A DNA stretch of 64,000 nt, from contig OX291562.1 in assembly GCA_946406115.1 (NCBI GenBank), forward strand, positions 8,462,001 to 8,526,000. The letters run 5' to 3'. A program made the translations under genes and the position numbers. Below the pieces are notes generated by a model, which saw nothing but the letters and a program-made list of their open reading frames with translations, was not told the origin of the DNA and made no database searches. This stretch comes from Apoda limacodes (Eukaryota; Arthropoda; Insecta; Lepidoptera; Limacodidae). Positions 55,241-64,000 of this stretch are shown here, in pieces; within the stretch, counting starts at the first letter, position 1, and the number at the start of each line of letters is the position of its first letter.

Positions 55241-56625
55241 AAATAGAAAACAAAATCTTAGAATATTAAAAAAAAAAGTAACCCTAAATGATCTGTAACA
55301 CAACTATGTAAGTTAGTTTTTAACCCCCGACGCCATGGGTGTGTGTGTGTTTTTATGTGTGTGTTGTACTTTGTACTATTTCTTAACTCCCAATGCAAAG
55401 AGGAGCGATATAAGTTTGACGTATGTGTCTGTCTGTGCCCTCATAGCTCCCAAACGAATGGACCAATTTTGATGAAGATTTTTTTGTTTGATAAAGCTGA
55501 TTTATGAAGTCAGCACTGGTGTTAGGAGTCCATCAGCTCATTTCTTACTTGTAAAGGTTTTATCTACTTTTACTTGTCTGATTGATAGAAATTTTGGTGT
55601 TATGTTACTTCAGTGGTATTACCAAGACATGGTGACCTTGAGCATCAAGTAGTCTGCGGGATACCCAACTCCGCCGCAACTTACAGCACATATCAAATTG
55701 TACTGTAGCACTGTACATACAATCTTGCGTAAACGTACTTATCATATCATGTGTAACAATTCAAGTACGAAAATAGCTTTTATGTAGACTGATATTTTGT
55801 TTTTCTTTTAATAGGTTAGGAAGGATTTCAGTTTAGGCACAACATGTTTGATGTTCTGAAGCATCGTGGGCCATATCATACTTGGTCATAAACCCATGAC
55901 GATGTGCATAACAATGTAAATAATTTCTAAATCTTTAGTTTATATGTATTTAAGAACTTGTAGTTTAACCTAATCTAGTAGGATGAGTGGATTTTGACAA
56001 GCAAAATCTTCTATTGCAATTTTGTGTTTCGTCCGGAAAAGTATTTACGTGAACTTGGAGACGTAGCGTTGTTCGTAGCGTGTTTACTAATAAATACTTT
56101 AGAAGTATAAAAAAAAATTACATAAAATTTTTATAAAAAAGCCCAACACAGAAAACTTCTAAAAGTAGAAAGCAATGTGTGTTTGTTGGCCATCTAATCT
56201 TTATTATAAGTATAGGAGCTTCCTCCTGTGGCTGCTACACGCTTGCTCGCTGCTACACGCTTGCTGGCTGCAAGAGACACTGGGGGTGTACCGCTAATCT
56301 TACGACAGTAAGGTTCGAGGAATTCGTCAGGATTCGGGAATCAAGATGATCAGAGGGGGTGGGTTTTTACTAAATCGCTGACAATGTTTCACTATTCTAA
56401 TATATATTTTATTCTTGTACGTAACTTTTTCGTCTTAGGCTCCGGGAAATTTCTTCAGCAACAATAAGAATTAAAGAGCAAAGATAATTATTAATAATAC
56501 TCGATAATTATTCTTAATTCGTAAAAATTTACATCCTTTTTATATATATTGATTGAACTGTCACCATACACGTTTTTCTTTTCTACCTAAATGTTAAAAT
56601 TTGAAAAAAAACTCCGTTTTCGTAA
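55241..56625. other. Intergenic, mostly unrecognised
   Basis: Contains (GT)n runs near 55338 and a short repeat piece around 55450. 56225-56275 has a tandem of CGCTTGCTGGCTGC-like units. No coding sequence. Confidence 0.4.
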
Positions 56626-57000
56626 AAAAATCGGCCATGTGCGAGTCGTACTCGCGCACGAAGGGTTCCGTGTCATTATCTATAAAAACGGTAACAAAAT
56701 CAGGTTTGTCGTATGGTAGCCCCTCTTAAATATTTGTTTTATTTTAATTTAATTAATTTTTTTTAAAGTGAATATATAACTACATATTCTGTGAATATTT
56801 TAAGCGTCTACCTGTTGCCGTTATCAATATCGAGCAAAAACGAGCAAAAAAATCACATTTGTTGTATATGGGAGCCCCCTTGAATATTTATTTTATTCTG
56901 TTTTTTAGTAATTGTTGTTAAAGCGGCAACAGAAATACATATTCTGTAAAAAATTTAACTCTCTAACTATCACGGTGGAGTTTTGGCGCGAATCTTTAGA
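56626..57000 (+). repeat. Short interspersed repeat, GTGCGAGTCG type
   Basis: Begins CGGCCATGTGCGAGTCGTAC, then CGCGCACGAAGGGTTCCG. Its middle (TTTGTCGTATGG...AGCCCC..TTAAATATTTG) is present twice in related form at about 56705 and 56857. The same family gives the fuller copy at 60310. Confidence 0.7.
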
Positions 57001-57420
57001 AGGAATGGTGTTTTTTCTGTTTAATTTTTCTCAATTCATTGTTGTTGTGTGTCAGTGACTTTCGATGTATATATTTTAGCAGTGTTTTAGGAAAGCGTGT
57101 TAAGAATTGTGCAGCGAAGGCTCATGAATAGTGAATAATGAAGAAATAAGCAGGACATGACGCGCAATGTCTGAGGATCCACACCAAATCTCCCGCTCAA
57201 TCTTGGGACTTGAAAACGAGGACGCGCGGTAACGTCCGCGCCACGATACGATATAATATAATTGACTTTGACTCTGGCAAATGCATAAATCACAGATTAT
57301 CTAAAACTATAATGTATTGCTTCATTTTTGAAATTTCACGCTCTTACTTTTCATACAAATTTACAATGATAGATTTTAACTAAATATTATCGATATTTTT
57401 ATTAAGAATTACAATTGCAA
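57001..57420. other. Intergenic, unrecognised
   Basis: Includes a GC-richer patch near 57150-57240. No coding signal. Confidence 0.35.
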
Positions 57421-58500
57421 TTACGGTTTACATTAACTATTTTTAACTCAACTCTGCTTGAGTAGGTACATAACACATCTTACATATAAAAACATTACAG
57501 GTTATTTATCTTACACATTTTACCTAAACTATTAATTTTACATCGTTTCTATTATTTTATTGACAATCTTACACCTTAAATCCTTACTGAAATTACCTAT
57601 AGTTGCTTTATACAAGAAATATAATTTACGATCCTAGAACACTAAATATACTTCGCTTCCTAACATTAATAGCACGCCTCATAAGCGTAGCGGTGCTCTA
57701 CTCTCGACATGTCAAAAAACCCAGTCTTTCGAAACTTAAATGACGTTTTTTTTTTTAATATAACACTTACAGGATAATATGAGTGCACAAATATGAAGTT
57801 AAATAATCTGTCTAGCACATATGGTACATTTTATAAACAATTAATTTGTTTAATATAATAAATAATAACATTAAAACCAATCATTCTTGGACGTCCGTGA
57901 GTCTGTGTTTATGTGACCATGTATGTGGCAGAGAAATTGGTCGAAAAATTCATCTTACCGGAATACTTTTGTTTTTAATATATAAAGTATTACACTGTGC
58001 TGATTCCTAGTTAATATTAGCGTTCTAAGTACTGTCGTTTAATTATAATTTATAAAAAACTAATATACCACTGTATGCTGTATATCTATATATATTTTTT
58101 AAATGTGAATGACCGATATGAGGCGTCCACTTTTGAATTTTCCAAATTTTTTATAGTTTAGTTTACCTAACGTCTTACTTTAAAATGTACATAGTTAAGT
58201 GAGCCTTATCTTATATACTTTATTTTACATTGTAACGTCATACATTTAAGCTTAAACTGTTGTGACTTTATTTTTCGTCACTTACAAACTTTATTATTTA
58301 TAGTGTATTTATTTACCAGACTACTTACAAAAACCTTACAAATTACTGTATATGCTGTTTTAGCGTTACCTTTTTGTGTCAAAATGAGACTTTATTTAAT
58401 AAAAATCTTTATTTTAAATTATTTTACAATTTATTCTTATTTGTTAAATCTATTTATATATTTCGTGTGGTCCGACGCTAACACCAATTATTTGTTTTAA
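57421..58500 (+). repeat. Second TTAC-rich strand-asymmetric tract
   Basis: As at 2280-3560: by eye 57421-57660 has about 11 TTAC and 58141-58440 about ten, with few GTAA. The stretch 57661-58140 shows the bias less. No coding frame of note. Confidence 0.45.
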
Positions 58501-58529
58501 CTAAAGTTTAGGTTTCAAATTCACGACAT

Positions 58530-58665
58530 TAATATAGGACCACCTCGGAAGTATACCCTTTGAAATAATAAAAAAATATTTGCAAGTCCGTCTGTATATG
58601 ACATAAAAAAAATATAGACAACCGAATTGAAAACCTCCTCCTTTTTTGAAGTCGGTTAATAAGGA
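58530..58665 (+). repeat. Short interspersed repeat ending GAAGTCGGTTAATA
   Basis: TTAATATAGGACCACCTCGG through AACCTCCTCC to GAAGTCGGTTAATA; homologous to 36863-37020. Confidence 0.7.
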
Positions 58666-59294
58666 CACTTGGCAGCAAGCAAGTCATACCTTCTACTAGT
58701 GAGATAGACAGACAAGTATACTAACAGCACAGATTATATAATACTACTGCTTAGGGTAAGGGCAATTTGGGCCATAGTCCATCACACGTCCACATCTTCA
58801 GCATCTATTCTTAAATCCAGCGGTTTCAACAAAAGAAGTAGGTACTTGAAAAATTAAGAAAAAGACTCATACATGCTATGAAACCCTAAAAACCGTCGAA
58901 CAAGTCCAAACACAGCTAAGATACTTTATCATCTTTTCCTTTTTCGAGAATTTACTTTTTCGAGTAAAAGTGTTAAATTGATATCAACTTTTTAGTATGT
59001 AGGTATATTAAACAATCAATTGATTAAAATAAAATAGGTTTTGAAATTTGTGCACTTTAAAGTAATGAGTTTTTATTTCCGTCTAAAGTTCAGTTGTATC
59101 TATTTATTTATCAATGGCAATTAGCCACATAGCAAAACATATCAAATAAGCCCAAAAATTATCATAAGGTATTTATGTCTTATCCGTAGATATCATAAAT
59201 ACTACACAAGGGTATTGTGTAACTAAAAAACATAAACAAACGTTTTGCAAATGTGAGTGCAAGAAGTTTATCTACATATGACGTTACAATAAAA
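58666..59294. other. Intergenic, unrecognised
   Basis: AT-rich, no coding sequence or clear repeat. Confidence 0.35.
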
Positions 59295-59440
59295 AAAAAA
59301 GAAGTTATTAGATTTCTGAAGGGTCGGCAACGCGCGAGTGATGTCCCTGGTGTTGCAAGTGTCCATAGGCTACGGTGACCGCTTACCATCAGGCGGACCG
59401 TAGGCTTGTTTGCCACCTTAGTGGTATAAAAAAAAAACAA
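59295..59440 (+). mobile_element. CR1-like LINE 3' end, very short copy
   Basis: Starts within [14 protein letters not shown], runs through the stop and 3' UTR (TTACCATCAGGCGGACCG) to a poly(A) tail near 59430. Confidence 0.82.
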
Positions 59441-60009
59441 TCAACCTATAAATAATGCAACATGATTCTTTTTTAGGGTTACGTACCAATAATTTACCAA
59501 TGCTGCCAGGGCCGTAGCTAAGGTGGGGTAATACCCTACTTTGAAATACTAATGCCCTACCTTAAAAGTACCATAAACTAAGGTATAATATATATGAATT
59601 GTTTTCCTGAACTATAAATTAATACAATTTTGCTTTTGTTTTCCCGCGATCCCACCCAATTACCTTCTACCTAAATTGCTCACGCTCACAAGCAGGTAAA
59701 ATAAGGTAAGATAGAAAAATTACTCACCTTAGATTCAACTCTAGCTACAGCCCTGAACGCTGCCCTATAACTAAGCATACGTTGTCTGTTTGTCTGTCTG
59801 CCCGACCATTAATATAAAGGACTCTTTCTTTTCAACCGAAATATGTAAAAGCCTGAAATTTTCGCGGAAGAGTTTTTGTGTATCTAACAAATAATAAAAA
59901 GTTAAAATTTATTGTATTGGGACGCCATACAAGAAATACATTTTCCATGTTTTGCTCTATCGTAAAAAATGGTAATTCATTCAAGTACAATACTTAAAAC
60001 TTTACTAGC
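59441..60009. other. Intergenic, degenerate repeats
   Basis: Contains a CTGTCTGTTTGTCTGTCTGC run near 59785 typical of interspersed repeat middles. No coding sequence. Confidence 0.4.
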
Positions 60010-60210
60010 TCTATTTCTTTTTACTGGTCGTCGTTATCAATACTAATATAAAAGCCAAAGTACCTCTGTCTTTGAGTTTCGGGGAAGGATATAGGCTTAT
60101 TGAAAACGTCAAGTTTGTTAGTTCTTTTTCTATAATTGGGGGTTGCCGTTGTTGTAATGCTACACCAATAATTGAATTAAGGGCGGGTGGAACCGCGGGC
60201 AAAAGCTAGT
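60010..60210 (+). repeat. Helitron-like 3' end (ends CTAG)
   Basis: Ends GGAACCGCGGGCAAAAGCTAG at 60209 followed by T, with a small GC-rich inverted repeat just upstream. Helitrons end in CTRR after a hairpin, and the same end word occurs at 47834. No Rep/helicase sequence is present, so at most a non-autonomous element. Confidence 0.4.
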
Positions 60211-60309
60211 AATATGCTCAAGTAGTAGCCAAAAATCTTCCTCACAAGTACTATAGCCTAAATTAAACTAAACGCATTGTTTTCGTTTGTCAAAATACGC
60301 TGGTTTTAA

Positions 60310-60600
60310 AAAATCAGTCAAGTGCGAGTCGAACACGCGCACGAAGGGTTCCTTACCATTATCTTTAAAAACGGCAAAAAAGTCACGTTTGTTTTATGGG
60401 CCCCTTAAATATTTGTTTTATTCTGTTTTTTAGTATTTGTTGTTATAGCGCCAACAGAAATACATCTTCTGTGAAAATTTCAACTGTCTAATTATCACGG
60501 TTCATGAAATACAGCCTGGTGACAGATAGACGGACGGACGGACAGCGAAGACTTAGTAATAGAGTTCTGCTCATTACCCTTTGGGTACGGAACCCTAAAG
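60310..60600 (+). repeat. Short interspersed repeat, fullest copy
   Basis: From TCAGTCAAGTGCGAGTCG through CGCGCACGAAGGGTTCC, GACGGACGGACGGACAGC and AGTAATAG to CCCTTTGGGTACGGAACCCTA. Parts occur at 8670, 53815, 54290 and 56630. Start and end share complementary words (GGGTTCC and GGAACCC). Confidence 0.75.
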
Positions 60601-61772
60601 ATGGATTTCTCGTATCTTTTGAAACGGTTTGAGTTGCGAAATACTACACTTGTGATGTAGAGCAGACACGATGTGGAATGGGATAATTATTGCGTTTACA
60701 TTTTGTAGACGAACAGTAAACATGGCCGCCTTTAGTAGTCTGCGCCATTCTTTTTAACCTACTTCAGAAAAGGAGATTCTCACTACGCTCTTTGTTCACA
60801 GCGCGGGATTTTAGTATAGATGCTGCAGATGTGGACGTGTGATGGACTATGGCCCAAATAGCCCTTACCTAAAGTGAAGGCAAATCGGTGGCCCAAATGT
60901 GAGGTACGTATAAAGGCTGGTAAGGAGGGGGAGGAGGAAGAACCCGAATCATCGTTTAACTGTCTATCTAGCTGAACTTAAGTCTGTCTGTATATATGTC
61001 TTTCCGTCCGTTTGCTAGCTAGCGTAGGGATAAGCCAAGTGCCTAAATGAATGTTGTTCGCTGGCTCTATGTTCAATCTGTTAGTATACTTATCCGTCTA
61101 TCTAATTAGTAGTAGGTAAGGCTGCCGGGCCAGACGAAGTTTTTCTGAAACGGTACTTTGTCCCATTTTTAGTTTGTAATGTTTGTAATGACTATTTTGT
61201 GTACCCTATGACATTAGAGAGATGAACACTTTACATTTGAGATCTCGTTTATCGAAATCGGTCCAGCAATTTAGCCACATACCCACATGCATACATACGC
61301 GCCAAAAACATTATCCTCTTCCTGGGTCAGTCGGGTAAAAATAGCGTTGCTGAGTTCTAATACTGAGTGACAAAGATGAGAGGGTTATCAGGGTGATTTG
61401 AGCATATTGAGAGGCTAATGTAGTTGAAAGGGTCGGTAGAAAGTAGATGTTGTCATACGACAACAGTCAGGATTGAAGGTTTAACTTTCCCTTTGAAAAT
61501 CTAATAAGTTTAGAAAAAGGTTTCACCCATGCAGGTACTGGCTAGTGGCAACATCTAACGTTTTGTTTTTTAACTTCGCTTATTGCTGATAGACAAATGC
61601 CACCTGGCCACAAGCTCCGTTTGTCTTAACTTTTTTTAACACAGCCAAGATATTGATCCTTGGAATTTAGTAATGATAACTGATCACATTTTATTACCAA
61701 CATAACTCGCGATTATGACATTAAAAATATATTAGATAATGTTATTTTGATCACAGCATAGGTGCTGGCAAC
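60601..61772. repeat. Upstream of gene C, with a minus-strand dispersed repeat at 61190-61290
   Basis: 61190-61290 is the reverse complement of the repeat at 10115-10195 (TTTATCGAAATCGGTCC). The final 200 bases before the gene C ATG are AT-rich with no strong TATA box. Confidence 0.5.
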
Positions 61773-61819
61773 ATGTTGATAAATAAAAAAAACATTGCAA
61801 TCTTCACAGTGATATCATG
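61773..61819 (+). CDS. Gene C exon 1 (signal peptide)
   Basis: 47 nt, donor GTAAGT. Same start context (GCAACATGTTG) as gene B. Confidence 0.85.
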
Positions 61820-63506
61820 GTAAGTTACATGCTACTTACAATAATTATTAAGATTATAATATTAATGACTGATTACATGATTGATGTTAGATTGTTGCAT
61901 TGTTTTTTTTTTCTTGTTACAATGAATGCAACACATTGCGTTATAAAATAAAATATTATGACGATATTAACACAGAGGAATACCTACAAACGGTGAAATA
62001 CGTCAATCTTAATTTACAAACTAAAGCCCCAAAGTCATTTGTAATGCATACAGCGTCGTTTATATGACAGATTTATGTACAAATTTACAACCTTCAATTT
62101 TTTTACCATGTGGGGTCGAATTTTGCCATAATCTCTGTGCAAAATTTCAAGTCTTCTAGACTCAGTTATTTGAGCTGTGCGTTGATATATCACTCAGTCA
62201 CTGTTCCGTTTAAAATGTTTGTCGAGTAATAATTTTGTATTAATTCTATTTTAAAGTACGCTGCTAGCGGTTGGAATGTGTAATTACGATGACAAATCCC
62301 AAAGAAATACACAATATTTTCCCGATGACTTCCTCTTTGGTGCGGCGACTTCGTCGTATCAGATAGAGGGTGCTTGGAACGAAGACGGTATGTGGGATGT
62401 ACTTGTAGCTTTATAAATATTTTTATCATCGAAATATTTTTTATTTATTAATTGTTTAAACTGTTTGCACAAAACACACAAATTATCAATTTTCCTGTCT
62501 TGAAACCTTTCTAGGTTTATGTAGTCAGAAATGTGAATTTAGCGCCAGCATTCTTGTCAAACCACCACACTGTCAAAGATTTTTTGATTTTAATTAAATT
62601 TATTTTTTGAGTAGGCACTTTTTGTTATAATGTACTGTTTATAGTATGTATTGAGTGCCATTTCTAATTTCTAAGCAATTTATCTACATTTAACTTATAT
62701 AAAACTAATATTAATATTTTCAAACAAATAAAATAAAATGATGTAAAATCGCACAGTTTCAATTTTATTAAAATAAAAAAAAACATCAAGAAGCAGGGTT
62801 TTAAATTTGTAAAGTATAATCCAATCGTTTTTTCAAAGGAAAGGGATGGTCAATGTGGGACCACTTATGTCGGACGGATCCTGGACATATTGCTGACTTA
62901 AGCACAGGCGACGTGGCTGCCAATTCCTATAACTTATATAAGCGTGACGTAGAACTGCTTAAAAACTTGGGGGTAAAAATGTACAGATTTTCAATATCTT
63001 GGCCAAGAATCTTACCTTATGGACGCGACTATGTAAATCCTCTAGGAGTTGCATATTACAATGCTTTGATTGACGAATTATTAGCTAACGATATAGAACC
63101 CTATGTAACCTTATACCATTGGGAATTGCCACAAAATTTGAATGAATTAGGAGGCTGGCTTAATGAAGAAATTGTAGATTGGTTTGGGAATTATGCCAGG
63201 GTCTTGTACCAAAATTTTGGAGACAGAGTAAAACATTGGATGACAATTAATGAGCCCTATATTCATTGTAATTTTGGTTACGGCACTGGAGCTCACGCTC
63301 CTCGGATAAGATCTCCAGGTATTGGTTATTATGAATGTGGAAGACAGATTCTCTTAGCTCACGCTAGAGCATATCATATATATGATGAGGAATTCAGAGC
63401 ATCTCAAGGAGGAGAAGTAGGAATAGTTTTGAGTATGAATTGGGCTATTCCGGCGACTGATTCAGTAGATGATGCTCAAGCATTTATGGATTTCTTTGCA
63501 TTTCAT
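61773..63506 (+). CDS. GH1 family beta-glucosidase gene C (exons 1-3; continues beyond window)
   Basis: Exons 61773-61819, 62257-62387 and 62839-63506, with lengths 47, 131 and 668 nt exactly as in gene B. A signal peptide (MLINKKNIAIFTVIS, cysteine at the splice joint, TLLAVG) precedes the mature N-terminus FPDDFLFGAATSSYQIEGAW. Exon 3 holds [26 protein letters not shown], acid/base glutamate in [14 protein letters not shown] and GIVLSMNWAIPA. One notable change: YHWELPQ instead of the strongly conserved YHWDLPQ. The nucleophile exon lies beyond the right edge. The DNA of exon 3 is nearly the same as in gene B, so B and C arose by a recent duplication or were homogenised. Secreted and probably membrane-anchored like B, but the anchor exon is not in view. 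Confidence 0.92.
62257..62387 (+). CDS. Gene C exon 2
   Basis: 131 nt, acceptor TTTTAAAG, donor GTATGT. Encodes TLLAVGMCNYDDKSQRNTQY then FPDDFLFGAATSSYQIEGAW. Confidence 0.9.
62839..63506 (+). CDS. Gene C exon 3 (acid/base glutamate)
   Basis: 668 nt, acceptor TTTTCAAAG, donor GTAAGT. Encodes the barrel core up to MDFFAFH. Contains YHWELPQ and TINEP. Confidence 0.94.
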
Positions 63507-64000
63507 GTAAGTATTTTATTAACAGTGACAATATATCTACATTATTCACAAGTTTCTACGTCAAGAAGTATTTATAGTCTTTTCTGTAAAATAATGGTTT
63601 TGATTGTTTAAATAACACAGGATGTTAGGTATAGGTACAGGATGAAAAAGAAAGGGCTTGGTTTATAGAAAAAGAACCATAAATGTTGATGACCAATTTT
63701 ACTAATGAAAAAATCCTTTTCATCACACTTACTCATATGCGGGTGCTAACGCTAAAAACTTGATTACTTTCTTTGTAAAATTTACTTTTGACAAGCAAAA
63801 GGCAGGTTCATATAACCTACGGGCGGAACTGACGCGCCTATTCTAACAAGTATGCATAAAAGCTGTGTTCACGCCAAAGTGTCGTGACGTTAGTCAGCAC
63901 GCACCTGTAATAAACGACGAGTGAAGCGGCCACACTTTTAGCGCAGCAACACTGTGCTTCTGCTTGCCCCAGCTGATTTATGTGAATATGTGTCAAGATT
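63507..64000. other. Intron 3 of gene C, start
   Basis: No further exon is visible before the window ends. Short frames continuing from exon 3 past the donor are intronic read-through. Confidence 0.6.

Overview
The window is AT-rich, intron-bearing nuclear DNA from an insect, most likely a moth or butterfly (Lepidoptera). The clues are several short interspersed repeats that I recognise from memory as typical of lepidopteran genomes (the core GTGCGAGTCG...CGCGCACGAAGGGTTCC, the end GAAGTCGGTT, the end CCGCGGGCAAAAGCTAG), a rich mix of Jockey, CR1-like and RTE LINEs, and glycoside hydrolase family 1 (GH1) genes of the insect midgut beta-glucosidase type. The species cannot be named from the sequence alone.

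The only host genes I can support are three GH1 genes in tandem, all on the + strand. Gene A runs from 200 to 9485 and lacks only its first coding exon. Gene B (36372-51059) is complete, with six coding exons and 533 codons. Gene C starts at 61773 and runs off the right edge. The coding exons have matching lengths and intron phases (668, 309 and 239 nt for exons 3-5 of both A and B; 47, 131 and 668 nt for exons 1-3 of both B and C). Each complete product has a secretion signal, the GH1 acid/base (NEP) and nucleophile (TENG) motifs where visible, and a hydrophobic C-terminus with no cytoplasmic tail, which suggests a GPI-anchored glucosidase on the outside of the cell.

Nearly everything else is transposon. 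The 27 kb between A and B holds a decayed LINE landscape (11.2-22.3 kb), then a long Jockey element on the - strand (22.3-32.0 kb) that is split by a Ty3/Gypsy LTR retrotransposon (24001-28472, identical 132-bp LTRs, 5-bp target duplication), and then a second, 5'-truncated Jockey copy with an 11-bp target duplication (32093-33134). Intron 3 of gene B carries a LINE, an RTE element and a 104-bp tandem repeat. The B-C interval holds an inverted pair of RTE copies and many short interspersed repeats.

Structures not explained by ordinary genes or transposon ORFs include a perfect 225-bp inverted repeat inside intron 2 of gene A, two non-coding tracts with a strong strand bias for TTAC, a 104-bp satellite whose units carry the palindrome TGACAGCTGTCA, 120-bp direct repeats around a Jockey fragment, and nested inverted repeats near 18.1-18.4 kb. 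I did not find a clearly new multi-gene system. The most biologically interesting unit is the tandem array of putatively membrane-anchored GH1 enzymes with substitutions in otherwise conserved motifs.
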